Assembly: GCA_022826885.1 (NCBI GenBank)
Contig: JAJDUB010000081.1
Coordinates: 1 to 34,033 of the forward strand
Origin: Gammaproteobacteria bacterium
Lineage (GTDB): Bacteria; Pseudomonadota; Gammaproteobacteria; Eutrophobiales; Eutrophobiaceae
Reading direction: 5' to 3'
DNA: 34,033 nt
Shown here: positions 1 to 9,169 of the stretch, in pieces
Numbering within the stretch: the stretch's first letter is position 1
Layout: each line of letters opens with the position of its first letter
Translations under genes and position numbers: made by a program
The notes under the pieces: generated by a model
The model's database searches: none
Seen by the model: the letters and a program-made list of their open reading frames with translations, nothing else
What the model was told of the DNA's origin: nothing

Positions 1-1
1 C

Positions 2-1738
2 GAGTTCTCCTGGAAGATTGACGGCGGCTATTCCTGGAGCCGCGGCGAGTGGGCCTATGATGTCTGGCTGAAGGACAAGGTGGCGCGCGCCCTGTCCTCC
101 GCGATCGGGCCGGACGGGAGCCTTCACTGCGTCCTGGACCCAGGCCAGCTCCTGTTTGGCGCCAATTTCGAAGGCGCGACGGTAAGTCGCATCCTGGCTG
201 AAGGTCCCGATCCGGATTGCGTTCCCCTGGACCTGTTCAGCGAGGATGCCCTGCAGCGCGGCGAGGTCCCGCCGGAGGCGGTGAATTATATCCGTGACCG
301 GCAGAAACTCAAGACCGGCTATAATCTCTGGACCGCGGGGTTTTCCATGGAGGGGCGGCTGTTTGAGGCGCCTGCCGGCGAGGCGCGTGGTGTAGTGGGC
401 ATGGACTGGCGCCGCCGCAGCCTCAATGACCGACCTCCCCCGGCGTCGGTGGAAGACAACCAGTGGGGCTTCACCTCGTCCGGGATCACCATGGGCGCTG
501 ACCGGGTGATAGAAGGCTATACGGAAGTGGAAGTGCCGCTGCTCTCGGGCGTCAAGCTGGGCGGCGTCAGCGTGGCGGAGGAACTCACGATGAACGGCTC
601 CCTTCGATATACCCACTACAGTTCCTACGGCAGCGATACCACCTGGCGCCTGCTGTTCAATTACGCGGTCAATCCCGTGTTGCGTATGCGTTCGTCGGTG
701 GGCACTTCGTTTCGCGCGCCGGCGCTGTTCCACCTGAACCTGGCGCCGGTGACTGGCTTTGTCGCTTCCAGGGCAGATCCCTGCGACCGGTTCCGCGATC
801 CGTCCCGGGACCCGGACCCGAGCAGCAACCTGTACCGGAACTGTGAGGCGCTGGAGAACCAGGGCATCATTCCCCCCGACTATGCCCCCTCCTCAAGTAT
901 CCGGGTCGCATCGGGGGGCAACCCCGATCTCGAGGCGGAGACCTCTGACTCCTGGACCCTGGGATTTATCGTGACCCCGGACCTGGCCGGCCGCTTTCCG
1001 GCCCTGGGCCTCAATCTCAGCCTGGCATTCGATTACTACGATATAGACCTCAAGAACTCCATCTCCCGGCTCGGCGCCAGCGACATCCTGTCCCGTTGTT
1101 ACAATTCCCTGAACTTCAGCGCCGAGGAATGCGACCTGGTCGGCGGACGCAATCAGAATGGAGAGCTTACCGGCGTCAACTCCTCGTACATCAACGTCGC
1201 CATAGAGCGTTCCCTGGGGTATGACATCACCGTGCGCGCAGACCGCGAGTTCTCATTCGGCGACCTCAGCGTGGATATCCTGGCCACGCGCCTGCTGGCG
1301 TACCAGTACGGCCTGGGCGATGAGAAACCGACCAATTACGCGGGACGTCATTCCTACGCGGACTGGCGCGGCGAGGCGGACGTGCGCTTTCAGTGGCGCG
1401 ATTTCACCTTCATCTGGACCGCGGACTACGTCGGTTCCACCGATGAGGAACCCGTATACGCATTGCCGGGAGATGAATCCGTCACAAACATCGCTGAAGC
1501 CGACGATAAGTTCTTCCATAACCTCTCGATCCGCTACCGCGACCCGAACCGGCGCTTCCAGCTAATCGTGGGCGTGCGCAACATCTTTGACGTGCCCCCG
1601 CCGGTAGTGGGGTGGGGAGGGTTCAGCCCGTCCACTGGAACGGCTGTCGGCTATAATATCCCCCTAGGCTCCGGATACAGCCTGTTCGACCGCAGGATTT
1701 TCGCCTCCTTCAGCTATGATCTCTCCTCACTGTTCTGA
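2..1738 (+). CDS. TonB-dependent outer-membrane receptor, C-terminal part (5' end outside window)
   Basis: The reading frame is open from the first bases of the window, so the signal peptide, TonB box and plug lie upstream; about 578 residues of the beta-barrel are visible. The pattern is that of a large TonB-dependent receptor: alternating aromatic strands, the SSVGTSFRAPALFHLNLAP segment typical of the late barrel, and a terminal strand ending in Phe (SYDLSSLF), the outer-membrane insertion signal. Two Cys pairs (near DPCDRF/RNCEAL and SRCYNS/EECDLV) are probably extracellular-loop disulfides, a common trait in receptors of this type. The substrate cannot be read from the sequence. A secreted S9 peptidase gene follows 28 bp later, which hints at oligopeptide uptake, but siderophore or glycan import is equally possible. 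Confidence 0.88.
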   Translation, partial: EFSWKIDGGYSWSRGEWAYDVWLKDKVARALSSAIGPDGSLHCVLDPGQLLFGANFEGATVSRILAEGPDPDCVPLDLFSEDALQRGEVPPEAVNYIRDRQKLKTGYNLWTAGFSMEGRLFEAPAGEARGVVGMDWRRRSLNDRPPPASVEDNQWGFTSSGITMGADRVIEGYTEVEVPLLSGVKLGGVSVAEELTMNGSLRYTHYSSYGSDTTWRLLFNYAVNPVLRMRSSVGTSFRAPALFHLNLAPVTGFVASRADPCDRFRDPSRDPDPSSNLYRNCEALENQGIIPPDYAPSSSIRVASGGNPDLEAETSDSWTLGFIVTPDLAGRFPALGLNLSLAFDYYDIDLKNSISRLGASDILSRCYNSLNFSAEECDLVGGRNQNGELTGVNSSYINVAIERSLGYDITVRADREFSFGDLSVDILATRLLAYQYGLGDEKPTNYAGRHSYADWRGEADVRFQWRDFTFIWTADYVGSTDEEPVYALPGDESVTNIAEADDKFFHNLSIRYRDPNRRFQLIVGVRNIFDVPPPVVGWGGFSPSTGTAVGYNIPLGSGYSLFDRRIFASFSYDLSSLF

Positions 1739-1766
1739 ACAAGCAGGACGTCGGGTCCCCGGCGTA

Positions 1767-3797
1767 ATGAAGTTCAAATTTGCCTCCCTCATAAAACTGG
1801 CCTTGTTACTGTTTGCGCCCGCGGCGGCGGCTGTCGAGCCGCCGACCCTGGAGGAGTTCGCCATGCGGCCCCTGGTGCGCGACGTTGACCTGTCCCCATC
1901 CGGCGAACATCTGGCGATCATGCGCTTGCCCGGACCGGGACAAAACTACGTTGTGGATATCTATGAGAGCGCGCACCTGGACAAGGACCCGTACACACTG
2001 GGCGCGGAACACATGGATATCGTCGGGGTGAACTGGGCCAATGACGAGCGCCTGCTGATCCGCACGCGCCAGCCGGTGGAGGTACCGGGAAGGCGCATTG
2101 GTTACAACAGGGCGGGCATCGGTGCGGCCGGCAAGGTCAAGACCTATGCCTGGAAACTGCTGTCTGTAGGGATCGACGGCGGACGCTGGGTGGAACTGCC
2201 CGGCAAGAACAACATCACACGTTTCGCATTCGAAACCTATGTGCAGCGACTGTTCAGTCCCCGTGTGGTTTCGCGCCTTCCATCCGAGGAGGACTGGGTG
2301 TTGATCGAGTGGTTCAATGCCGAGGAGAACGGCACCGAGGTATTCAAGGTGAACGTCAACAACGGCCGGCCGCAACCGGTCTTCAAGTTCTCGGCAGACT
2401 ACTTCGGCTACGAGTTCGACAAGGATGGAAACGCACGGGTACGCAGCCGCGCCAACAAACACGATAACACCATCACAATGCAGATCCGGACCGGAAAAGA
2501 AGGCGACTGGAGTGACTGGACCGACTGGCTGACCTGGGACGTGGACGAGGACCGTTACGTGGAAATCCTGGGCTTCGAACCGCCGGATTACAACCAGGCA
2601 TATGTATTGTGGTCGAAAGATCGCGACACGGAAGGCATTTACCTGTTCGATATGGAACGCCCGCAGTCCGAGCCTGAGCTGTTGTTTGCGATCAACCGCT
2701 ATGACGCCAGGGACATTGTCAGGGCCTGTATCTCGCAGGAGTGCGTGGACGGTGATGCAGACCCGCAACTGGTGGGATTCTCGTACGTGGGTGATTCTTA
2801 CACCATTCATTATATAGACGAGGCCGCCGCGGCCCTGCAACAATCCATCGACGCGGTCCTGCCGCCGGGCAATTTCAACAGGATCCATGACCGGGCGGCG
2901 CAGGACAAGTACATCATCGTCCATTCGATGGGTCCGCGGGAACCGGGCCGCTACTACCTGCTGCGGGACAAATCCCGTATCCAGCTCCTGGGCAGGGCAT
3001 CTGCTATCGAACCGGAACAACTGGGCGAGCGCAAATCCATCTGGTACGAGGCCCGGGACGGCATGAAGATCAATGCGGTGCTGACGCTTCCCACTACCGG
3101 CGAACCGCCGTACCCGGCCATTGCCCATCCCCACGGCGGACCGCGCAGCCGCGATTCGCTGTTCTGGAATTCGTCGTTCTGGGACGAATGGCCGCAGTTG
3201 CTGGCGACCCGGGGTTACGCCGTGCTGCAGCCCAACTTCCGCGGTTCCACGGGCTTCGGTTTCGACTATTACAGCGCCGGCAACAAGGAGTGGGGCTACA
3301 GGATGCAGGACGACGTGGATGACGGTATGCGCTACCTGGTGGAGCAGGGCATCGCCGATCCGGACAGGATGGCCATCTTCGGCTGGAGCTACGGCGGTTA
3401 CTCGGCGATGGTGGGCTCCATGCGCAGCCCCAATATCTACCGTTGCGCGATTCCGGGCGCCGGGGTGAGCAGCATGGAACTGATTGAAAAGGATACATGG
3501 CATTACCGGTTCCGGGACGTGATCCAGAAATGGCGCGGCGGGCTGTCCCCCATCCGGAACATGGACGCGGTCAACGTGCCCGTGCTGCTGGTGCACGGCG
3601 ACCGCGACCTGATCGTCCCCATCAAGCACAGCGACCTGTTCGCCCGGGAACTGGAGAAACGCGGCAAGCCGTACAAGTACCTGAAACTGGTGGATGCCGC
3701 ACATACGGTCGACACCCTGGGCTTCCGGCACTACCTGGATTTCTACCGAACCCTACTGGATTTTCTTGCCGATGACTGCGGGATGGCAAGTACCTGA
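1767..3797 (+). CDS. Secreted S9-family (prolyl oligopeptidase-like) serine peptidase
   Basis: This is a 676-residue protein with an N-terminal signal peptide (MKFKFASLIKLALLLFAPA, cleavage near AAA-V). A non-catalytic N-terminal region, probably a beta-propeller, extends to about residue 400, followed by an alpha/beta-hydrolase domain. The catalytic triad is visible: Ser541 in GWSYGG, Asp614 in HGDRDLIVP and His646 in DAAHTVD. An upstream ATG at 1716 would overlap the receptor gene and place 17 unrelated residues before the signal peptide, so the start at 1767 is preferred. S9 enzymes hydrolyse short peptides, and this one is predicted to act in the periplasm. Co-orientation with the TonB receptor suggests uptake and trimming of peptides, an inference from context only. 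Substrate preference (prolyl, acylaminoacyl or dipeptidyl) cannot be decided. Confidence 0.9.
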   Translation: MKFKFASLIKLALLLFAPAAAAVEPPTLEEFAMRPLVRDVDLSPSGEHLAIMRLPGPGQNYVVDIYESAHLDKDPYTLGAEHMDIVGVNWANDERLLIRTRQPVEVPGRRIGYNRAGIGAAGKVKTYAWKLLSVGIDGGRWVELPGKNNITRFAFETYVQRLFSPRVVSRLPSEEDWVLIEWFNAEENGTEVFKVNVNNGRPQPVFKFSADYFGYEFDKDGNARVRSRANKHDNTITMQIRTGKEGDWSDWTDWLTWDVDEDRYVEILGFEPPDYNQAYVLWSKDRDTEGIYLFDMERPQSEPELLFAINRYDARDIVRACISQECVDGDADPQLVGFSYVGDSYTIHYIDEAAAALQQSIDAVLPPGNFNRIHDRAAQDKYIIVHSMGPREPGRYYLLRDKSRIQLLGRASAIEPEQLGERKSIWYEARDGMKINAVLTLPTTGEPPYPAIAHPHGGPRSRDSLFWNSSFWDEWPQLLATRGYAVLQPNFRGSTGFGFDYYSAGNKEWGYRMQDDVDDGMRYLVEQGIADPDRMAIFGWSYGGYSAMVGSMRSPNIYRCAIPGAGVSSMELIEKDTWHYRFRDVIQKWRGGLSPIRNMDAVNVPVLLVHGDRDLIVPIKHSDLFARELEKRGKPYKYLKLVDAAHTVDTLGFRHYLDFYRTLLDFLADDCGMAST

Positions 3798-3802
3798 ATG
3801 CC

Positions 3803-3831
3803 TTGATTATGGGTAATTGATCCACTAGGAT
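3803..3831 (+). promoter_or_regulatory. Candidate sigma-70 promoter for nadA
   Basis: TTGATT, 17 bases, TAGGAT: four of six matches in each hexamer. The predicted transcript start near 3838 leaves a leader of about 60 bases before the preferred nadA start at 3898. Confidence 0.4.
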
Positions 3832-3882
3832 TAATAAGCTATTGATATGCCCGCCTCCAATCGTGCCACGGATTACGGGGGC

Positions 3883-3887
3883 GGAGG
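3883..3887 (+). promoter_or_regulatory. Shine-Dalgarno that decides the nadA start
   Basis: A GGAGG motif lies 10 bases before the ATG at 3898. The in-frame ATG at 3847 has no comparable motif, so translation most likely starts at 3898. Confidence 0.6.
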
Positions 3888-3897
3888 TTCCGAAGAT

Positions 3898-4971
3898 ATG
3901 CACAGCGCCATTACACCCCCGGATTTCAGGCTGCCGCAGGAGCAGGTGCCTGAGACGGTAGTCGAACAACTCACCGGTGAGGAGCGGGACGAGTACATCC
4001 GCCGGATTAAACACCTGCTACGGGAACAGGACGCAGTGCTGGTGGCGCATTACTATACCGACCCGGATCTGCAACTGCTGGCGGATGAGACCGGGGGACA
4101 TGTTTCCGATTCCCTGGACATGGCGCGCTTCGGCCATGAATCCGATGCGGCAACCCTGGTTGTCTGCGGAGTGCGTTTCATGGGTGAAACCGCGAAGATC
4201 CTGAACCCGGAAAAACGGGTCCTGATGCCTGACCTGCACGCGGACTGCTCCCTGGACATTGGTTGTCCCATCGACGAGTTCAACGCTTTCTGCAACAGCC
4301 ATCCGGACCGTATCGTGGTGGTTTACGCCAACACCAGCGCCGCGGTAAAGGCGCGCGCCGACTGGATGGTCACCTCCGGCAGCGCGGTGGACGTGGTCCG
4401 GCACCTGGCGGAAAAAGGGGAAAAGATCATCTGGGCCCCGGACAAATACCTGGGTGAATACGTACAGGCGCAATCCGGGGCGGACATGGTGTTGTGGCAG
4501 GGCAGTTGCATCGTCCATGAGGAATTCAAGGGCAGGGAACTGGCGGAGTTAAGGAGAAAGCACCCCCGCGCCAGGGTGCTGGTGCACCCGGAGTCCCCGG
4601 CGCCGGTCATTGCCCAGGCCGACGTGGTCAGTTCCACCACGGGTATCATCAAGGCGGCAAAGGAACTGGACTCGGACAAGTTCATCGTTGCAACGGACCG
4701 GGGCATCTTCTACAAGATGCAACAGGCCGCTCCGGACAAGACCTTTATCGAGGCGCCTACGGCCGGCCGGGGCGCAACCTGCAAGAGTTGCGGGCACTGT
4801 CCGTGGATGGCCATGAACAGCCTCACTAAACTGCTGGATACACTGAGGTCGGGCGCCAACGAGGTTTTCGTTGATGGAGACATCATAGAGCGCGCCCGCA
4901 TACCCATTGAAAGGCTTCTTGAGTTTGCCGCCCGGCGCGGACAGGTCATATACGGAAACAGTGACGCGTGA
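3898..4971 (+). CDS. nadA: Quinolinate synthase NadA
   Basis: NadA condenses iminoaspartate with dihydroxyacetone phosphate to give quinolinate, the second step of de novo NAD synthesis, using a [4Fe-4S] cluster. The 357-residue product follows the Escherichia coli enzyme closely throughout ([41 protein letters not shown]). The three expected cluster ligands are present: Cys117 (ADCSLDIGC), Cys204 (WQGSC) and Cys301 (last Cys of TCKSCGHC). The start at 3898 is chosen for its GGAGG motif and for length; an in-frame ATG at 3847 would add 17 residues of poor character. It seems to be a single-gene unit with its own promoter. nadB and nadC are not nearby. Confidence 0.96.
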   Translation: MHSAITPPDFRLPQEQVPETVVEQLTGEERDEYIRRIKHLLREQDAVLVAHYYTDPDLQLLADETGGHVSDSLDMARFGHESDAATLVVCGVRFMGETAKILNPEKRVLMPDLHADCSLDIGCPIDEFNAFCNSHPDRIVVVYANTSAAVKARADWMVTSGSAVDVVRHLAEKGEKIIWAPDKYLGEYVQAQSGADMVLWQGSCIVHEEFKGRELAELRRKHPRARVLVHPESPAPVIAQADVVSSTTGIIKAAKELDSDKFIVATDRGIFYKMQQAAPDKTFIEAPTAGRGATCKSCGHCPWMAMNSLTKLLDTLRSGANEVFVDGDIIERARIPIERLLEFAARRGQVIYGNSDA

Positions 4972-5029
4972 TTAAGGAAGCTCTGACTTAATCCCGGAGG
5001 GTCCTTAACTTCAGGGGACGCGCAACATG

Positions 5030-5071
5030 TGTTCTCTGTGGTAAATCACCTGCCCTCTGTGGCAAAATACC
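5030..5071. repeat. Two tandem imperfect 21-bp repeats upstream of yebC
   Basis: Unit 1 (5030-5050) and unit 2 (5051-5071) share the core CTCTGTGG followed by a pyrimidine and AAA, and both end in ACC. They lie 26 to 67 bases before the yebC start, in the space where an operator or upstream promoter element would be. No convincing sigma-70 hexamer pair is visible around them. Confidence 0.55.
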
Positions 5072-5096
5072 CCGATACGATACAGCGCGTGAGATT

Positions 5097-5843
5097 ATGG
5101 CAGGACACAGCAAATGGGCGAACATCCAGCATCGCAAGGGCCGACAGGACGCCAAGCGGGGTAAATTATTCAGCAAGCTTATCCGTGAAGTCACGGTATC
5201 CGCCCGGTTGGGTGGCTCTGACCCCGACGGCAACCCGAGACTGCGCGCGGCCATCGATAATGCATTGGCCGGCAACATGCCCAAGGACACCATCGAGCGG
5301 GCGGTGAAGCGGGGCGCGGGCGGCGCGGAAGGCGACAGCCTGGAGGAAGTGCGCTACGAGGGGTACGGCCCGGGAGGAGTCGCGGTGATGGTCGACTGTA
5401 TGACCGATAACCGCAACCGCACCGTCGCCGAAGTGCGCCATGCATTCACCAAGTGCGGCGGCAACCTGGGAACCGATGGCTCGGTCGCTTACCTGTTTTC
5501 CAAGGTGGGACTGCTTTCCTATCCGCCCGGGACCGATGAGGACGAATTACTGGAGGCGGCGCTGGAAGCGGGCGCGGACGACGTTGCCGGCAATGATGAC
5601 GGTTCCGTTGACGTATTGACGACACCGGATGATTTTCTTGACGTCAGGGACAGCCTGGTTGAGACCGGTCACCCGCCGGATGCGGCGGAAATCACGATGC
5701 GCGCCGCATCCGGCCAGACGCTGGACCTGAACGGCGCGCAGACCATGATTCGCCTGCTGGATACGCTGGAAGACCTGAATGATGTGCAAAAAGTGTATTC
5801 CAATGCGGAAATTCCCGATGAAGTCCTGGCCCGGATCGATTGA
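5097..5843 (+). CDS. yebC: YebC/TACO1-family protein
   Basis: The 248-residue protein begins [23 protein letters not shown], the hallmark N-terminus of the family, and is full length. Family members were annotated as transcription regulators (PmpR); more recent work links several bacterial homologues and mitochondrial TACO1 to translation of proline-rich stretches, so the exact role here is open. Conserved blocks include [27 protein letters not shown] and [16 protein letters not shown]. It leads directly into ruvC (start within 3 bases of this stop), a linkage common in proteobacteria. The acidic middle region (residues about 140-180) is typical. Confidence 0.96.
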   Translation: MAGHSKWANIQHRKGRQDAKRGKLFSKLIREVTVSARLGGSDPDGNPRLRAAIDNALAGNMPKDTIERAVKRGAGGAEGDSLEEVRYEGYGPGGVAVMVDCMTDNRNRTVAEVRHAFTKCGGNLGTDGSVAYLFSKVGLLSYPPGTDEDELLEAALEAGADDVAGNDDGSVDVLTTPDDFLDVRDSLVETGHPPDAAEITMRAASGQTLDLNGAQTMIRLLDTLEDLNDVQKVYSNAEIPDEVLARID

Positions 5844-5845
5844 TC

Positions 5846-6391
5846 ATGGATAACGCCGGGAGCAGGCCCGGGCCGGTTCGAATTCTCGGCATCGACCCCG
5901 GCTCCCTGCATACGGGATACGGCCTGATCGATATGGACGGCAACCGTGCCGTGCATGTCGCTCACGGCCAGGTAACGACACAGGCCGGGGAGTTGTCGGA
6001 CAAACTGCGCCAGATTTTCCGGGGCATCAACTCGGTTATCGGCGAATTCAGTCCGGACGAATGCGCCGTGGAAAAAGTCTTCATGTATCGTAATGCCGAT
6101 TCCGCATTGAAACTGGGGCAGTCCCGGGGCGCTGCCATCACGGCCTGTGCCGAGCTCGACCTGCCGGTGTTTGAATATACGGCCAACCAGGTGAAACAGG
6201 CCACTGTGGGCAAAGGCCATGCGGAGAAAACCCAGGTGCAGTACATGGTCAAAGTGCTGTTGTGTCTGAACGGGGTTCCCCAGGCGGACGCCGCGGACGC
6301 GCTTGCAGTTGCCTTGTGCCATGGGCATTCCCGGGAGAATATATCGCGCCTCAAGGAGATAGCGACGGCCCGGCAGGGATACTCCCAGTGA
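5846..6391 (+). CDS. ruvC: Crossover junction endodeoxyribonuclease RuvC
   Basis: RuvC is the Holliday-junction resolvase that nicks junctions processed by RuvAB. The 181-residue protein has the RNase H-like acidic active site: Asp17 (GIDPGS), Glu76 (AVEKVF), Asp148 and Asp151 (QADAAD). The blocks NADSALKLGQSRGA and FEYTANQVKQATVGKGHAEKTQVQ also match. The ATG at 5846 is preferred over a TTG at 5840 that overlaps the yebC stop. The stop codon overlaps the GTG start of ruvA, so the two are translationally coupled. All three resolvasome genes are adjacent, unlike E. coli where ruvC is separated from ruvAB. Confidence 0.96.
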   Translation: MDNAGSRPGPVRILGIDPGSLHTGYGLIDMDGNRAVHVAHGQVTTQAGELSDKLRQIFRGINSVIGEFSPDECAVEKVFMYRNADSALKLGQSRGAAITACAELDLPVFEYTANQVKQATVGKGHAEKTQVQYMVKVLLCLNGVPQADAADALAVALCHGHSRENISRLKEIATARQGYSQ

Positions 6392-6990
6392 TCGGTTGGC
6401 TGCGCGGCAGGATAGTAAAGAAACAACCGCCGGGATTGATCCTGGATGTCCATGGGGTCGGTTATGAACTGGAGGCATCCATGAATACGTTCTTCCAGTT
6501 GCCGGCCGCGGGGGAGGAAGTCGAAATCCTGACCCACCTGTCGGTGCGGGAAGATTCCCACACGCTCTACGGTTTCGGGAGCGAGAAGGAACGCAGCTTG
6601 TTCCGCGCCCTGATCCGGGTCAACGGCGTCGGCGCCAAGATGGCGCTGGCGATATTGTCGGGAATCAGCGCGGCGGAATTCGGCCATTGTATTGAAACGG
6701 GAGATGACACCCGGCTTCAACGCCTGCCGGGCGTCGGCAAGAAGACGGCGCAACGACTCATTGTAGAAATGCGCGATCGCCTGGATGAATGGCATACGGG
6801 CCACCTGCCGGACAGGGAACAGGCCGGAACCCGTCCCGGCGCTGCCGACCCGGTCAACGAGGCGGTCAGCGCCATGATTTCCCTGGGCTACAGGCCCCAG
6901 GAAGCCAGCCGCCTGGTGCACGCGGTCAGCGCCGAGGACATGGACAGCGAGGCCCTTATCCGCGCCGCCCTGAAGGCCGCCCTGACATGA
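6388..6990 (+). CDS. ruvA: Holliday junction branch-migration subunit RuvA
   Basis: RuvA is the tetrameric protein that binds four-way junctions and loads the RuvB motor. The 200-residue product starts at a GTG overlapping the ruvC stop, giving the expected N-terminus (M)IGWLRGRIV. It has the OB-fold domain (about 1-64), two helix-hairpin-helix motifs ([15 protein letters not shown] and [16 protein letters not shown]) and a C-terminal RuvB-binding domain ([14 protein letters not shown]) after a flexible linker. Its length is close to the E. coli protein. No upstream ATG in frame would give a sensible N-terminus, which decides the GTG start. Confidence 0.96.
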   Translation: MIGWLRGRIVKKQPPGLILDVHGVGYELEASMNTFFQLPAAGEEVEILTHLSVREDSHTLYGFGSEKERSLFRALIRVNGVGAKMALAILSGISAAEFGHCIETGDDTRLQRLPGVGKKTAQRLIVEMRDRLDEWHTGHLPDREQAGTRPGAADPVNEAVSAMISLGYRPQEASRLVHAVSAEDMDSEALIRAALKAALT

Positions 6991-7006
6991 CGGCAGGAGG
7001 TCCCGC

Positions 7007-8059
7007 ATGAGCGAACCCAACCCGGTGATTTCCGCGCGCGGGTCGAAGGAGGACGAGGCGGTGGAAAACACCCTGAGGCCGCGCCGGCTCAGTGATTACC
7101 GCGGCCAGCCGGTCGTGTGCGAACAGATGGAAATTTTCATCGGCGCCGCGAGCAAGCGTTCCGAGGCCATGGACCACGTGCTGATCTTCGGTCCTCCCGG
7201 GCTGGGGAAAACGACCCTGGCGCATATTATCGCCAATGAACTGGGGGTGAACCTGCGCCAGACCTCGGGCCCCGTACTGGAACGGCCCGGCGACCTGGCG
7301 GCGCTGTTGACCAACCTGGAACCCAGGGACGTGTTGTTTATCGACGAGATACACCGTCTCAGCCCGGTGGTGGAAGAGGTCCTCTACCCCGCCATGGAGG
7401 ATTACCAGATTGACATCATGATCGGAGAGGGGCCTGCGGCGCGGGCCATCAAGCTGGATGTCCCCCACTTCACGCTGGTCGGCGCCACGACGCGGGCGGG
7501 GTTGCTGACTTCGCCCCTGCGGGACAGGTTCGGCATCGTGCAACGGCTGGAGTTTTATTCAGCGGCGGACCTGTCCGATATCGTTATCCGGTCGGCGGGC
7601 ATACTGGACGTGCCTATTGCTCCCGCGGGCGCCCGCGAAATTGCAGCGCGCGCCCGCGGCACTCCGCGTATCGCCAACCGCCTGTTGCGCCGGGTGCGCG
7701 ACTACAGCGAAGTCAAAGAGGACGGCAGCATCAGTGAAGCCACTGCATCCCGCGCCCTGGACATGCTGAACGTCGACGGCTCCGGGTTTGACATGATGGA
7801 CCGCAAATTGCTGCTTACCATCATAGAGAAATTCGACGGCGGCCCGGTAGGGATTGACAGCATTGCCGCGGCGCTGGGCGAAGTCAAGGACACGATAGAA
7901 GACGTTATCGAGCCCTACCTGATACAGCAGGGCTTCATGGTGCGCACTTCAAGGGGCCGCATGGCGACCAGGCATGCCTGGACCCACTTCGGCCTGCCCG
8001 TGCCGAGAAGCCGGGTGGTTGAAAATGATTTATTTGATCAAATCAGTCCGGACGGATAA
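7007..8059 (+). CDS. ruvB: Holliday junction branch-migration ATPase RuvB
   Basis: RuvB is the hexameric AAA+ motor that drives branch migration with RuvA. The 350-residue protein has Walker A GPPGLGKT (62-69), Walker B FIDEIH (Asp113/Glu114), the GATTRAG sensor segment (159-165), the LRDRFGI region with the arginine finger, and a C-terminal winged helix ([16 protein letters not shown]). A GGAGG motif lies a few bases before the ATG. It follows ruvA by 16 bases and belongs to the same transcription unit. Confidence 0.97.
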   Translation: MSEPNPVISARGSKEDEAVENTLRPRRLSDYRGQPVVCEQMEIFIGAASKRSEAMDHVLIFGPPGLGKTTLAHIIANELGVNLRQTSGPVLERPGDLAALLTNLEPRDVLFIDEIHRLSPVVEEVLYPAMEDYQIDIMIGEGPAARAIKLDVPHFTLVGATTRAGLLTSPLRDRFGIVQRLEFYSAADLSDIVIRSAGILDVPIAPAGAREIAARARGTPRIANRLLRRVRDYSEVKEDGSISEATASRALDMLNVDGSGFDMMDRKLLLTIIEKFDGGPVGIDSIAAALGEVKDTIEDVIEPYLIQQGFMVRTSRGRMATRHAWTHFGLPVPRSRVVENDLFDQISPDG

Positions 8060-8071
8060 CCTTGCCCGATT

Positions 8072-8077
8072 TATAAT
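8072..8077 (+). promoter_or_regulatory. Perfect TATAAT between ruvB and ybgC (possible internal promoter)
   Basis: TATAAT lies 13 bases before the ybgC ATG, but no good -35 hexamer is seen 16-18 bases upstream. If used, the transcript would have a very short leader. It could give the tol genes expression independent of ruv. Confidence 0.25.
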
Positions 8078-8090
8078 GTGATTGGTACGG

Positions 8091-8495
8091 ATGAAACAAT
8101 TCAAGTGGCCTGTGCGCGTATATTATGAGGATACCGATGCCGGCGGCATCGCGTACCATACCAGTTACCTGAAATATATGGAGCGCGCAAGAACCGAATA
8201 CCTGCGCGACCTGGGCTACAGCCTGAAACAGTTACGCGCGGAACAGGATATCCTGTTCGTCGTGAACCGTATCGATATCAGTTTCAAACGTCCTGCCGTA
8301 TTCGATGACGAACTGACGGTTACGGCGGCGCTCAGGAAATCCGCCGGCGCAAGCCTGGCCTTCCACCAGACCATTTACCGGGATGACGAACAACTGTGTG
8401 AGGCCGACATAGCCGTCGCCTGTCTCAGCGCCGAACGTTACACTCCCAGACGCATGCCGAAATCAATAATTATGGACCTTGCCCATGACTCCTGA
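8091..8495 (+). CDS. ybgC: Acyl-CoA thioesterase YbgC (Tol-Pal linked)
   Basis: This is a 134-residue hotdog-fold thioesterase of the 4-hydroxybenzoyl-CoA thioesterase type. The signature YYEDTDAGGIAYHTSYLKYMERART holds the catalytic Asp16 and neighbouring His23. YbgC proteins hydrolyse short-chain acyl-CoA or acyl-ACP and are usually the first gene of the tol-pal cluster, as here, with a proposed link to phospholipid enzymes. The ATG at 8091 is preferred over a TTG nine bases earlier. The 3' end overlaps tolQ by 11 bases. Confidence 0.93.
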   Translation: MKQFKWPVRVYYEDTDAGGIAYHTSYLKYMERARTEYLRDLGYSLKQLRAEQDILFVVNRIDISFKRPAVFDDELTVTAALRKSAGASLAFHQTIYRDDEQLCEADIAVACLSAERYTPRRMPKSIIMDLAHDS

Positions 8496-9159
8496 CATGT
8501 CCTTTTTTCACCTGATCACCAATGCCAGCGTCCCGGTGCAGGCGGTCATGCTCATGCTTGTTATCGCTTCCGTCATGTCCTGGACGATGATCTTCAAAAA
8601 ACGCGTCTGGCTGAACCGGGCAAAGCACGCAGCGGATGCATTCGAGGAACAGTTCTGGTCGCTGGAGGAGTTGACGCCCCTGTATCAGCAGATCAACGAA
8701 AGACGCGCCGAAGCAACCGGCATGGAACTGTTATTCGAGGCCGGTTTCAGGGAATTTGTGCGCCTGCAGAATAACAGGGGCGCGATACCGGATGTCGTCA
8801 TGGAGGGGGCGCAGCGCGCCATGCGGGTCGCGCTCAACAAGGAGGTTGAAGAACTGGAGGTTCACCTGTCGTTCCTCGCCTCGGTAGGCTCCACCAGCCC
8901 CTACGTGGGACTGTTCGGTACGGTCTGGGGCATCATGAACAGCTTCCGCGCGCTGGGGAATGTGCAGCAGGCCTCGATATCCATGGTGGCGCCGGGCATT
9001 GCGGAGGCCCTGATAGCCACCGCGATGGGGCTGTTTGCCGCAATCCCCGCGGTAATAGCCTATAACCGGTTTTCCAATGACGTGGAGCGGCTGGTAAACC
9101 GTTACGATACCTTCATAGAAGAGTTCTCCTCCATACTCCACCACCAGGCCCATAGCTGA
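8485..9159 (+). CDS. tolQ: Tol-Pal system proton channel subunit TolQ
   Basis: TolQ is an inner-membrane MotA/ExbB-family protein which with TolR uses the proton gradient to energise TolA during cell constriction. The 224-residue protein has three predicted membrane segments: about 18-38 (AVMLMLVIASVMSWTMIF), one around SPYVGLFGTVWGIM, and one around IATAMGLFAAIPAVIAYNRF. The blocks FWSLEELTPLYQQ and MVAPGIAEALIATAMGLFAAIPAV match E. coli TolQ. The ATG at 8485 is chosen; ATG 8497 is a possible alternative. It overlaps ybgC. Confidence 0.96.
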   Translation: MTPDMSFFHLITNASVPVQAVMLMLVIASVMSWTMIFKKRVWLNRAKHAADAFEEQFWSLEELTPLYQQINERRAEATGMELLFEAGFREFVRLQNNRGAIPDVVMEGAQRAMRVALNKEVEELEVHLSFLASVGSTSPYVGLFGTVWGIMNSFRALGNVQQASISMVAPGIAEALIATAMGLFAAIPAVIAYNRFSNDVERLVNRYDTFIEEFSSILHHQAHS

Positions 9160-9169
9160 AGCAGTTATT

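Noticed and set aside
1806..3731. A 641-codon open frame on the minus strand opposite the S9 peptidase
   Set aside because: It mirrors the codon pattern of the plus-strand gene, has no recognisable domain and lies fully inside a gene with an intact catalytic triad. Such frames are common opposite GC-rich genes.
4972..5008. TTAAGGA/TCCTTAA inverted repeat after nadA as a terminator
   Set aside because: The stem is only seven AT-rich pairs with a 23-base loop and no T-run.
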